The notes beneath the pieces are model-generated. The model had not been told where the DNA came from and ran no database searches. It saw nothing but the letters and a program-made list of their open reading frames with translations. Source: Mermis nigrescens (Eukaryota > Nematoda > Enoplea > Mermithida > Mermithidae). Taken from it: DNA of 64,000 nt. The translations under genes and the position numbers were made by a program. Positions 9,092 through 19,677 of the stretch are shown here, piece by piece. The number at the start of each line of letters is the position of its first letter. The first letter of the stretch is position 1. The DNA is taken from contig JAVLUZ010000145.1 in NCBI GenBank assembly GCA_036768485.1, forward strand, positions 2,720,756 to 2,784,755. The letters are read 5' to 3'.

Positions 9092-11101
9092 CAGTGATTG
9101 TTCGGGGACCCCGACCCTGACCCTAACCCCGAAAAACCCCAAACTAAACCCCGACTCCAACCCCCAACCGGAGGCATGATTTTTCGAGTCGGGGTTGAAC
9201 CTTTTTCCGGGGGTGAAATATAGCATTTTATTTGTTGGTACATAGAAGAATTGTATAAATAGCAAATAAATTCGGAACAAGGACCATTCATTCACCAGCA
9301 AAATTAATATGTTAAACTCGACACTCTGCGGTATTTTATAAAAAGCACGCCTGGCCGCCATGTTGTTAAGACGTACATATATGTTTGCATATTTTCCATT
9401 ATGAAGTGCGCCAAAATTACTGCGGAATCACAGGCGGAGCCGGGGGGCAATGGTGGCACATGCCCCCCGGTATTTTTCAGAAATTATGTTGATTTTTCTG
9501 GCGCAATGTGTCCAGAACATTGAGTTTAAAAAGGCACAAACGTCAAATTCTTCGGCGCTTCAGCGCCGAGTCATTATTTTTTGTTATATAGATCCAATGA
9601 ATTTAAAAGCTTGGATCTGTTAAAATAATCCAGGACTTCGCAGCACTTTAGTGATTTAATGCACTATTAGTTCATTGAATGAAACTGCACATGCATGTTG
9701 AACATAATAGTAAAAGTGTGAAAATGTTTGCGTACCAATTTATCTATTCCCTGCTTTGTTTATCTTTCTTTACAAGGACACATAATTCTATTTTAAATGA
9801 AAGGAAAGGCCAAATTTTCTTGTGTTTTTGCGCATTTTCTGTTTTCTGAACTAGTTAATAAGAAGGCCACAAAAGGGCCTGAAAATGGTAAGAACAAAAT
9901 TCTCAATGATACATCTTTCAATGACTTATTGGTTGCGTTGCGACCATACGTGGGCAGCAAGAAAATTCTGGGGGTGCAAGATTTTTTGAAGGTCGAAAAA
10001 TGGCCTTAAAAATGGTGGTATGGCGATAAAAGCACCATTTTTCGACGTTTCTCATCAAGCACTATCCATTAGCATCAAAAAATTGCGAAAAAACGAAAAA
10101 TTTTCAAAAATTGAATTCTGGGGGGGGTATTTTGGTTTCTGGGGGGGCGTCATTTCCCCCCAAACTCCCCCCCACGCCCAGGTGTGGTTGCGACCTGTTG
10201 CTGCGCTACATACATAGCAGAGGTCGAAAAACGCATTTCAGCTCAGAAGTTTTGTGCAGTGTAGGTGTTCATTAATTTTAAGTTTTTGGACTTAATTCAG
10301 AACCGAGATTTTGCCAATTTGCGAAAAATTTTAACTTTACTAATTAAAAATTGGAGCGCTTTTTTACAAAATTTTCGGAGGTTCTGTTCTGACCTCGCTG
10401 GTGGCGCTTGAGCGCGCCCCCAGACCCCAGCCGTACAATCTCGTTCTACATGTTGAAAGAGATTTTTAGGAGGACAGAAAAGGTAAAAGGATTAGGAATT
10501 TTTAAAATTTTCGGCGCTTCGCGCTGCAATTAGTTTATCTGTTCTGTATGATTTTAGCGGTATAAATTGAGTTTAAAGAGTAAAAACGTCAAAATTTTCC
10601 TGCACTTAGCACCGCCGATTATTGTCTTAGGGTGGTAAAATATGACTGAATTTCCTGATGCTTTGCGCCACTCATGATTTACGAACTGTTTGTCAATAAA
10701 AAGGCGTAAATTCTACATTAAAACGGTAAAAATTTCGAAAATTTTCGGCGCTTCGCGCCATTGGCTCCTCTACAATCAGTGCGCCATAGAAAACCGTTAT
10801 GAAAAAACTGTGGAAGAATACGGAAAAGCGAGAGCGGTTAGTGATTAAAATTGAAAATAATGCTTAATTGCTAAAACCATGCTTGAACTTGGAATGAAAA
10901 TAAAATGTTGAACATAACCAGCTTTATTAGTATGCTCTACAAACAAGTGAAGGTATCGTTTTTAACCTTTTCAAATTGGTATGTAATCATGCAAGGTTAA
11001 TTGTTAATCTTCAACCCCGACCCCAACCCCGAAAACCGGGGTTCTTCATCCCCAACCCCGACCCTGATCGGGGTTGAAAATCTGACCCCGCACAATCACT
11101 G
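9092..11101 (+). mobile_element. Non-autonomous hAT-like element A, inserted in polB
   Basis: Terminal inverted repeats CAGTGATTGT / ACAATCACTG are flanked by a perfect 8-bp duplication ACTGATAG at 9084-9091 and 11102-11109. A CAGTG terminus with 8-bp duplications is the hAT superfamily signature. Just inside the ends lie inverted blocks of alternating GGGGTT/AACCCC-like sequence (GACCCCGACC..., GGGGTTGAA...). The 2010-bp body has no transposase. It contains three copies of the GGCGCTTCGCGCC-type palindrome and one nested MITE at 9945-10186. A second, inverted copy is at 33363-35664. Confidence 0.88.
9945..10186 (-). mobile_element. hAT MITE family M, copy 1, nested in hAT-like element A
   Basis: Starts CATACGTGGGCAGC and ends GCCCAGGTGTG, with an 8-bp duplication GTTGCGAC on both sides (9937-9944 and 10187-10194). 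The core contains the family phrase TTTTTCGACGTTTCTCATC and runs of G where the plus-orientation copies have runs of C. Confidence 0.85.
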
Positions 11102-14100
11102 ACTGATAGACCAATTATTATAGGCAAATCTAAAACAATTTCTTTCTTAAACATATGCATTTCATAACAGTTTGTTGTTATGAATTTAACTTTCTTAATA
11201 TATGGGCTAAGACTTGCTTCAGCTGCTTTTTGTAATTGGCATAAAACACATCTACGTGCTGTTCCTTATTAGTTAGTGTTTTGCCATATCCAGTGTTGCC
11301 CAATAGTTTGAAAGTATCGGCAATCATGACCAGTTCAGGGTCCTCATCATCTTCTTGTCTATTGGTGACAGTGTCCCTAAATTTTTCAAATGGCTTTGAT
11401 CTATCGTACTGAATAACTTCATAAACTCTCCAAGTACAAGGCCATGTTGGACCAAAAATCTAATCATTTCTGTGGAAAGCAGAATTTCTTTTCCAAAATA
11501 ACTACTGATCAGATTATGTTGAGGTTTTGTAAGTAGTCCATTTTTCTCTGCATACTCTTTCATCAGAGGGCCAATATTCTCTCTACCAATTTCTGCATGT
11601 TTTATTATCGGTGGGAAATCGGCAAGTAAGGGTTTCAAATTTTCAGGAGTAGAAATATCTACTTTTGCAAAGCCAAAAACCGACCCATCTAAGACTGCTT
11701 GGGTCATTTCTGCTTCATTAATCCAGACTTTGAAGTAAAATTTGCGAACAGTTTTCAAATATTCCCTCCTAATAGAGTGCCATTCGCATTCCCACATACT
11801 AATTCACATTATAGCCCAGTGATCGTATTTAAGCTTCTTTTGTCTGAATCCATGCATGTGCATCTGCAGGATCCTTTTTCTTGTTTCTTTGTCCTGCCAA
11901 GCAGTTATGGCAGTGATAATAGCAACCGTAAAATTCATATACTGTATGTGTATCAGCGCAAAATCCGTCAACAGGTAAGCAGGCGGGTCCTATTGTTTTT
12001 TCCTTATTGTTACCTAAATGCTGAATATGGTGACCTATTTTTTCACTCTCACATTCTAAGTATTCTACTGAAATAGGCCTAGAAGAGGTAATTTTGTGGA
12101 ATTTATTATTTTTCTCAATTATCCAGTGGTCGTAATAACCGGTAGGCATGTCTTTAGATTGAGCCCACAAGTACAATGCATTAAAATCAAGGCCTACTAC
12201 TGATTTTACTGGTTTTAATGGGTTGTTCCTGATAAATGTTTGGTCTTTAATTGCTAATCGAGTCATGACCATTGAAAGACCTCCACACATACTCGATTTC
12301 AGCATATAGTAGACATTTTTTGAATTTTCCGAGAAAAGCGAAAATTTAGTATCAGGAATGCTTTTGAAAAGGTACCGTTCTGTGGTTCCAGGTAAGGACA
12401 TTGCTTCTCTAAAAATATCAATTTTAAATCTGTCCCAATACAGCTGTGACATGTTACTACAGGCTTCTAAGAATGGTACAACATCCCTCATATTATAGAA
12501 AATTAGATAGTCCTTCAATGTAGTCATATTATATTGTTGCCAGTACTGCTGGCATTGTGCATAATCAGCTGTGCTGATGCATTCATCTTTAAGTGAGCTG
12601 TAGAATGCTTCAGGAGGCGGTAATTGTGTCTCAGACAATTTTTCAAATGAATCTAAATATTCATAAGGGAATTTGGCTTTTACTAATGTCGCCTTGTATG
12701 CTCTCATGAACACGTCTAAACTAAAACCAGGTGCAACATAAGTACTAACATCAAGAAACTTAAAAATGCTAGTGGATAAGCAAAGTGTTGACCCGTTTCG
12801 TAAAATTGCTTTTGGCCATGTATTGTTTTCAGGATCAGTCCTCACTTGTTGAATGAGTGCAGGAAATAGATTGCGTTTTATTAAATTTACATCATATTTT
12901 CCCAAATTAAATCCGAGACATGTAAGTTGAGTGCAATATCTATACAGCTTAGTTTTAATCCGAATCAATTTATTGAGTAAGCCTTTTTCTCGTCTAACAT
13001 CGGCTTCTTGCTCCTTAATATATGCTTCACTAGTGCTTATTTTTGCATCAAGAGCATCAAAAACATGTTGAAATGTTGACAAAAGAATGACACTTTGTGC
13101 CTTTTGAATTTTTTCTAGATGTTCTAGAAGCCGTTTGACTAAATGATGTGGATTACTGTCTACAAAACATTGGGGCTGAAATCCTGGAACACTTGTATGC
13201 ACTAGCACAGGAAATGGGCTGATGTTGAGCAACAAATCTTAACTTTTCAGAAGTTTCTATGCATTTTTTACAAGAAGAGCTTCAAAATCGTAAACAGCGA
13301 AGAAATTGCAAAAATGTTGCTCATTTTCAACCTGTATGTCATATTCCTGCAATTCCTCAAAAATTGTTTTCTTTAGCTGATATACTCCACCAGGAAATTT
13401 ATGTTTTGTTTTGCCATGCCTGCAATGATGTTTTGCATGATCACTCAATTTTTCTGCTTTTCTAAATAACCGCCTGCACATGAGGCACATGTATCGTTTA
13501 GCATACTGATCGAGATTGATAATGTAACTATAGTGAGCTTGTCTAGAATTGGTGTGAGAAATGTCAAGATTTAATAGTTTATCATACTTTCTTACTACAT
13601 TCTTCCAACAGACAGCTACCTCATCCATGTGAAAACATTGAATATCTACCTGAAACAGTTTTTCGAGCATTTCTAAATCTGTGTATGGGACGCCAATGAA
13701 AGTCTCAACATTTGCTTGAATATTTTTCTTCTGGCAGTATTTGACAAAAAGTTGAAAAACAATATCAGGCTCAAAGTTTCCCACAAGACACTGTGCTAAA
13801 CAGCGGAAAAAGCATAAATTATCATTAAATTTATTACGATTGTCATCTTGAGTCATATGCAAAGTGTGTCGCTTTGCTGGTAAGCAATATTTTCAGAAAG
13901 TTCCACATCTGTGCATCCACTTATAAAATCTTTCTGTGGTGTCACAAAAAATTCAACATTGGTTATTGCCAGTAGTCCCCATTTAGTGTCAGGGCGAGTA
14001 AATTTTTCTTCAACATCAATTTCGTGCAATTTTTCGGCCACATTTTTTACATCATTACCATTAGTTATTAGAACAGGTTTTCCTAATAGTGTAAAATTAT

Positions 14101-14801
14101 TCTGACATGCGTACCAATAATTTACTGCACCAGTTTCACGATTTTTGAGGAAACACCTCAAGTGCTGCATCTACTCGGAAAGCTTCCTTTTCATTTTGGA
14201 AAATATCACTCAACATTTCCAGGTAATTTCCAGTTCCCCATCTATAGTTATATGCATGATCCAACACATCATTCACACTTTTAGTTGTTCGGATAAGCCA
14301 CCAATATCTCCCAACTTCATCCCTAATTTCTTCAGGGTAGGTGGACAAATCTTCAGCAATCATTTTGTCCTCAGGGATAATTTCAGTAGTTTCAATTTTT
14401 TCAATTGGTTCAATGACAGGATTAGCACGTACTTTTAGGCATTTTTTCATGTGAGTGTCAGAAAATAATTCCTTTTTTGAAATGAAAGATTGCTCACAAT
14501 GCATACATTTTGGTACTACATGTTTCACCTCAAAATGAGTAACTAATTTCCTTCTTAATCGGAAAAGAGAGGCACATGAAGGACATCTAAACCTAGATCC
14601 TAAATGCGAAGAATTCTCATGCTCTGCTAACCTGCTTTGACGTGTAAACAATTTATCACATACAGTACATTGGTGCAGCTTGCGCTTCGGAAGCTGCGAT
14701 CGGTTTGAATCGGCACCAAAAAGATTACTGGCGTCTGCCAATGGAGGCTCCTTAGAAGCCCCACTGAGACCAGTAACACGAGATTTGACAATGTTGGTCA
14801 T

Positions 14802-15492
14802 AGTAATACTTTGACATTTGTCAGAAACTATATTTCAGTTGTAAGAATCCTTATTTATAGACTTTCAGATCTAGCTTTCAGGCAAAACATGTTCAGACAT
14901 GTTCAGACTTGTTTGGGCATGCCTGCCAAATGGCTTACACACTGTGTACATGGGTAGCAAGAGCGGACCCCTGCCTCACAATTATCACTCAAGTGTGTGC
15001 AGGGGATACACACAACTGCATTGATGTGTTGGAAGAGCTGACCCCTGCCTTTAATTTGTTAATTTTTTATCACCAAAATATGTTGATGTGTTACAAAAGC
15101 GGCATCATATTTATCATTAATTCTTATCTCTGCAGATAACACGTCAACATGTCAAGCGTGTTGCATGTTTCAGCGGTGGCGGCTCCCCAGGCTCCCCAAG
15201 CTTGTTTAACACTCTTACCTGTGTTTTTTATTCATTTCACTACACATTTTGTGAGCCCAATAACACCTCATAATGCGTTTAGAACAAGTCAAGTGTGTTT
15301 TCCCGTTTTGCCTATCTTATAACATGGGCTATGTTATAACGTTTACGCCAGGGTAACATGTATAACTACTCTTTTTAATCCTATTGTGAAAGAATTGCTT
15401 TGCTAGTCAACAAAATGCGCCGATCATAAAAAATTCTTCGCAAGTGCGCTTATTATTAGTCAGGCTGTGCGGCCATCAAAGAGAGCCGCCAG
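14802..15492. other. Polymerase upstream region, no gene
   Basis: Holds the polB TATA-like motif and then a non-coding stretch with two copies of AAGAGC(G/T)GACCCCTGCCT (near 14960 and 15030) and repeated CAAGTGTGTT phrases. CTATGTTATAACGT occurs at 15329-15342, beside its own partial inverse (CTTATAACATGG). The Polinton terminus may lie here, but no terminal repeat could be matched because the other end is outside the window. Confidence 0.4.
14852..14861 (-). promoter_or_regulatory. TCTATAAATA motif upstream of polB
   Basis: Lies 51 nt before the polB ATG. Identical 10-mers precede the penton and capsid genes. Confidence 0.55.
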
Positions 15493-15944
15493 CAGAGCCC
15501 TGCGCGGGCCGAAATTTTTTGACCCGCCCCGCCCTGCCAAGAAAGAAATAAAGCTTGCCCCGCCCCTGCAGCTCCTTAGACCCGCCCCGCCCCGCCAGTA
15601 ATGTTACAGAAATTAGGCCCGCCCCGCCCTGCAAAATTTTTTCATGTACTCTATGTATCCATTTCAGGTCGAAAAGGAGCCAGAAAGCAAGAAGATAGAG
15701 AACCGGACAATGAGTGATACAAAATCTTCAATGTAAATGAGTGCAATGCAATTTTGTAAATTGAAAATTGAACACGTATCCTTTTGCACAACAAAAATTT
15801 AAAAAAAAAGAAAGGCCCGCCCCGCCCCGCCGAAATTTTCAGAAAATAAGGCCCACCCCGCACCTACCGTGCCAGCCATGTGACCCGCCCCGCAAAAAGC
15901 CTGCAGCGGGTGGGGCGGGCCAACCCGCCCTGCGCAGGGCTCTA
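15493..15944. mobile_element. GC-rich hAT-type MITE
   Basis: Ends CAGAGCCCTGCGCGGG and CGCAGGGCTCTA are inverted copies, flanked by the 8-bp duplication GCCGCCAG at 15485-15492 and 15945-15952. The interior is strings of CCCGCCCCGCCC around a short AT-rich centre and has no credible coding sequence. A 40-bp direct repeat (TGCGCTTATTATTAGTCAGGCTG) lies on either side, at about 15447 and 15975, so the MITE landed in or near a tandem duplication. Confidence 0.8.
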
Positions 15945-16001
15945 GCCGCCAGTTGCAAAAAATGCTTCGCCAATGCGCTTATTATTAGTCAGGCTGCCAA
16001 T

Positions 16002-16246
16002 CACACATGGGCGTGGGGTTTGGGGGTATAAACCCCCCAGAAGTTGAAATACCCCCCAGAAATCAAAATACTCCCCCAGAAAAATTTTTTTTGCTTTTTT
16101 AGCAATTTTTTGATGCCATTGGATAGTGCTCGATGAGAAACGTTGAAACATGGTGTGTTTTTCGCCATACCGACCACTTTTAAGACGATTTTTTGACCTT
16201 TGAAAAATCTTGCGCTCCCCCAGAATCGGGGTGCTGCCCACCTATG
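16002..16246 (+). mobile_element. hAT MITE family M, copy 2
   Basis: Starts CACACATGGGCGTGG and ends GCCCACCTATG. The central phrase GCTCGATGAGAAACGTTG is present. No matching 8-bp duplication is found (CTGCCAAT against CCTATGAG), so a rearrangement has removed one flank. It lies directly after the 3' end of the 772-residue gene and probably replaces its last codons. Confidence 0.75.
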
Positions 16247-16247
16247 C

Positions 16248-18566
16248 CTATGAGTCAACAACATTGCCAGTCCACCATTTGTTGTCATAAATACAGGCAA
16301 CGTAACAACCAGGGGACAGCTCAGCCAATTTCAAGTGCAAAATAGTGGTATCAGAAATTCTGGCAACAAAATTTATCATGTCATTGGAAACTTTGCTGAC
16401 ACTAATCGAGTTTAAGTCAACTGGTATGAATTGGTGATGCTCTCTAGTACCAGCTATTGTGCTGCTTTCTCGCCACCGTTCTTCTTGAAACTTTCTGCTC
16501 TCTTCAATTTCATCTTTTGTGACAAAAATATATTTAATTCCACTTATGTTTTGATCACAAAAGTCAAAGAGATCTTTTGGCGTCAATATTTGGTCAGATG
16601 AAGGTCTCTGGAGGCTTGCCCGGGCAGCCAGCTGTTTAGTTGTGCCACCAACCCCATCACAGGGTGATTTTCCATGGCTTGTACCAAAGAAGTTCCATTC
16701 AGCCTCGATATTGAAATCATTTTTATGGTTACATAAATTCACAAAGTTCTTGTAGTTTTTATATTGGGCAGCAGAACCATCACTGAAGTAGTATATTTTG
16801 GTAACTTCTGTCCGCGTCCCCAAAAATTCGATTAACTTTCGAATAAACACATGTACAGACACTGTATCATGTTGCAATTTATCAGAAATCATGCAACAAT
16901 TAACAATTTGCAAGTTGCCCATATTGTCGACATAATATGCAACAAATGGATGCACGGTGGCCTGTGAATTTTCCCAGTGAAAGCCCTGGGCAGCATCTTG
17001 CACTACAAATGAGTAGTTCTCGGCAAAGTCCATCAGAACTATCAATTCTGTTGCTTTTAAGTCGGTCTTCAATGACTTCAAGTAATCACTTTGGTGCTTT
17101 GCAACAAAATGATGGCCTGTCAGCTTCCAAATCTTGCTTGAGAGTTTTTCAATAAAGTTTTCCACTGTTAATACATTGGTTTCTAGTGTTTCACGGTCAG
17201 TGTGAACCCACTGTTTGAATTCAATCGATTCCTCTGCATCCCAGTCGTGGAATATTTCTTCTAAGTAAACCTTAACTGCATCTTCACCTGGGCAGCTTTG
17301 ACAACGGTGCAGCATACAGTCCTTGGCACTCAGATCACATACTGCCTTTTCTATTAGCATTTTGTAGTCATCTTTAATATTAGCACTTTGCATCATGAGC
17401 TTAACATTCTGATGTATGGTGCACACACAGACGGAATGCATGCCTGACGCACCAACAGTCACACACCACTTTGGCCTAAGGTCGCAAAATTTGGAGAAAC
17501 TGATTTCAGCTCCATATTTATTACGGTATGCCACGTACAGCTCTTTAAGGTTGCACAATAGCAACCGCTTCTGCTTTTGTACTTTAATACCACCAATCCG
17601 AACTGAAACATAATCTTTTTTGCCAGGACACATCCTGCTGAATTCGTCATCTTCATAGAAACTGCTGACTCTTTCAGCGACTTCCTTTGACAATGGTTTG
17701 CCAACCTTTGCATCAGGTAATGTACATATACCTTTTTCTGCCCTAATTTTCCGGGCTGTTTTGACCATGCGTTCAGGAACGCCAAACTTCCTTGCAGTTT
17801 CCTTTATTGACCAACTTTTTGGGGCCATAGTCAGCAGCTGAACTTTTCTTGATCTACTGGATATTTCGATTTTAGCTTTCATTTCTTTGATAAGGTCAGT
17901 GTAATCATTACACAAACTGCATTCAGCAGAGCGACTAGATTGTGCAATATCATCTGTCATTCCAGAGACGGACATGATTTTTTCTGCTATCACATTTTGT
18001 GCACGTTCAATTTTTTGTTTCAAATAGCCAGCTTTGTTTTGGCTGCTTATCCTACGAATTTTCAATGGAGAAGTGCCTAAAGCAGTCAAGCTTTGATCAA
18101 GACTATCGGATGCATTTGGATCAAATTCGTCAGAAGAAGAAGTTGCTGTGACTTCAGCCTTAGAAACATATTCAGCTTTGCACTTGATGCAAATTTTCTG
18201 ACCTGACTTTACATTCACTTTGGTCACTTTGTTCAGTTCCTCAGACATGGCTAAAGTGACCTTTAACAAGCCACCTTTGATCATGTGGTTCTGCTTTCCA
18301 AACGGATTGCAACACGATTTTTGGCTCATTTCGTATTTGAGGAGGTATTTTGCTTGGTGATGCAAACAGACCAGGTCATTGTCCATAAGCTCAACTTCTG
18401 ATCGTCGAGCAATAAGTAATTTTTCATTTGCTGACAAGCTGCTAACAGAAATTAGCCCGATTTTGTTGGAATAAAATGAACCATGGTGACATTTTGATGA
18501 CAATTTTTGCCCAACAGTGCATTCGGTTATAGGAGAATCATAATCAATCGCTTCGCTGACGTCCAT
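16248..18566 (-). CDS. Putative DDE-type DNA transposase of an uncharacterised family
   Basis: An uninterrupted 772-codon frame, the longest in the window. The amino third is cysteine-containing (CC at about 85-86, ICIKCKAEY at about 126-134, CSLCNDY at about 216-222). A helix-turn-helix-like segment lies at about 252-278 (SIKETARKFGVPERMVKTAR). The carboxyl half has three blocks that look catalytic: LMDFAENYSF (about 511-520), YYFSDGSAAQYKN (about 592-604) and FGTSHGKSPCDGVGG (about 627-641). Proteins with these blocks occur in many copies in invertebrate genomes as uncharacterised proteins. The D..D..D/E spacing suggests a transposase, but I cannot place it in a named superfamily. The last residues end against MITE copy 2, so the carboxyl tail is probably truncated. 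Confidence 0.6.
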   Translation of the reverse strand: MDVSEAIDYDSPITECTVGQKLSSKCHHGSFYSNKIGLISVSSLSANEKLLIARRSEVELMDNDLVCLHHQAKYLLKYEMSQKSCCNPFGKQNHMIKGGLLKVTLAMSEELNKVTKVNVKSGQKICIKCKAEYVSKAEVTATSSSDEFDPNASDSLDQSLTALGTSPLKIRRISSQNKAGYLKQKIERAQNVIAEKIMSVSGMTDDIAQSSRSAECSLCNDYTDLIKEMKAKIEISSRSRKVQLLTMAPKSWSIKETARKFGVPERMVKTARKIRAEKGICTLPDAKVGKPLSKEVAERVSSFYEDDEFSRMCPGKKDYVSVRIGGIKVQKQKRLLLCNLKELYVAYRNKYGAEISFSKFCDLRPKWCVTVGASGMHSVCVCTIHQNVKLMMQSANIKDDYKMLIEKAVCDLSAKDCMLHRCQSCPGEDAVKVYLEEIFHDWDAEESIEFKQWVHTDRETLETNVLTVENFIEKLSSKIWKLTGHHFVAKHQSDYLKSLKTDLKATELIVLMDFAENYSFVVQDAAQGFHWENSQATVHPFVAYYVDNMGNLQIVNCCMISDKLQHDTVSVHVFIRKLIEFLGTRTEVTKIYYFSDGSAAQYKNYKNFVNLCNHKNDFNIEAEWNFFGTSHGKSPCDGVGGTTKQLAARASLQRPSSDQILTPKDLFDFCDQNISGIKYIFVTKDEIEESRKFQEERWRESSTIAGTREHHQFIPVDLNSISVSKVSNDMINFVARISDTTILHLKLAELSPGCYVACIYDNKWWTGNVVDS

Positions 18567-19460
18567 TTCGAATTAAATCAATTAGCAAATTATATAATAC
18601 TAATGGGAATCTAAAAATCTGTATAATAGGTTAAATGTGCTCGTTTATGAACGAAAACTTGTCTAATAATATCAACACATATGAGAAAATCAAGAAATCT
18701 AAATAACAGCATGATTGCATTTTGAATTATATTCGTCACTATGGCAATGACTTCCAACTTTGGCCCTCTTTTTTGGCACTAGATGCCGGCGTTAGTCAAT
18801 CAAATCTACTTTTCTAGGTGCTTTAAGACATGCTCTGTCCAATGGAAGTGGTTTTAAAACGTTTCTAGAAGATACTTTTGTGCAAAATAGAAGTTAAAAT
18901 ACCTCAGTTTTAGACTTTTTACAAAAATTGTCAACTTTATACTAACTTTGTAAAGTAACAGAAAGAGCTACCGAAATAAAATTATAAACTATTAAAGGAC
19001 AACTTGTAGACATGCTATGCATCAAATTTGACATCTATTAAATAATTATTGAAGGAACTATGCAACTTTAAAATTTCAATTTTTTTTGAAAGTCAATTTT
19101 TTTGGCCGACTTTGATATAATTTATCTACCTACAGCGTGCACAGAAATAATAGTTATTATTACCATAAAATGGAGCGCAAAAAGTTGTACAAGCTAGCCA
19201 AGTTTCACTCATTTTAAAAGAATATCAAGAGAGATATTAGGTATCAAAGTTGGTGAAATCTCAGTGTCGTACGTTACATGGTCAGGGTATGGGGTCAAAC
19301 AAATGGCTATATCTCAATAAGTATTCTACTGTAGAATCTAAAACTTTACCATAGTTCGTTTGAGACGTGTGGTACTCTACATACAAAATTTAAGCTAAAT
19401 CCAAGATGGTCGAGCGTGGCACTTTTCTGAAACTAGACCACTTGACATGGAATGACCCAT
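18567..19460. other. Non-coding flank of the putative transposase gene
   Basis: AT-rich and without a gene. The phrase CACTTGACATGGAATGACCCATG near 19439-19461, preceded by AAAAGTGCCACGCTCGACCATC in inverse sense, looks like a transposon terminus. It may mark the 5' end of the element carrying the 772-codon gene. No matching terminal repeat was found on the other side, where MITE copy 2 intervenes. Confidence 0.35.
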
Positions 19461-19461
19461 G

Positions 19462-19676
19462 TATGCACTAGGAGAAGATGAGGAATACTTTTCTCAAAGT
19501 TGGCAGTCCTCTCGTCATCCCCAAAAACATTCCTTCTACTCCTCTGAACTTATAGCGGAAATGTGCTTTTAAAAGTGTTTTGTTGTTGTTTTAATCAGCA
19601 ATGGAAGGCCAGCCACCCTCCTGACTGCAGATTGCTGTGTATCTCGCAACCAAATTTCTTAACTGTTAATGTACAA
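19462..19676 (+). repeat. Dispersed repeat shared with 37200-37725
   Basis: Starts TATGCACTAGGAGAAGATGAGG and includes TCGTCATCCCCAAAAACATT and CAGCAATGGAAGGC. Nearly the same sequence is at 37200-37354 and, after an inserted MITE, 37616-37680. It is a fragment of an unnamed repeat with no coding potential. Confidence 0.65.
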
Positions 19677-19677
19677 A

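Larger units (their letters stand above)
8630..14801 (-). pseudogene. Polinton protein-primed DNA polymerase B, heavily broken
   Basis: Reading down from ATG at 14801: C2H2-type zinc fingers (CTVCDKLFTRQSRLAEHENSSH, about residues 44-66, and two more), the NYR..NYLEML..F block, an OTU-like/terminal region (DNLCFFRCLAQ), then the exonuclease motifs YDFEALL, GFNLGKYDVNLI and YNMRDVVPFLEA. Polymerase motifs follow: A (GLDFNALYLWAQSKDMPTG), the GFCADTHTVYEFYGC insert, a B-type KLLGNTGYGKT near 11290, and C (TDTDS) near 8988. In intact elements this enzyme replicates the linear genome from a protein primer. Breaks: frameshifts near 14150, 13857, 11830 and 11215; stops at 13257-13259, 13239-13241, 11804-11806 and 8996-8998 (the last directly before motif C); and a hAT-like insertion at 9092-11101. 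TCTATAAATA is at 14852-14861, 51 nt upstream. Confidence 0.88.

Noticed and set aside
8996..9361. 121-codon minus-strand frame
   Set aside because: It is a chimera of hAT-like element A sequence running into the polymerase region before motif C. Only the last part is real coding sequence.
3633..13259. Alternative genetic code or stop-codon recoding in the Polinton
   Set aside because: All three stop codons interrupt frames, frameshifts occur too, and the 772-codon gene and the ATPase have no internal stops. Ordinary decay is enough.
13853..14801. Introns or programmed frameshifting in polB
   Set aside because: Adjacent frames overlap or abut within a few bases with no GT-AG boundaries or slippery-site pattern, so single-base indels are the simpler reading.
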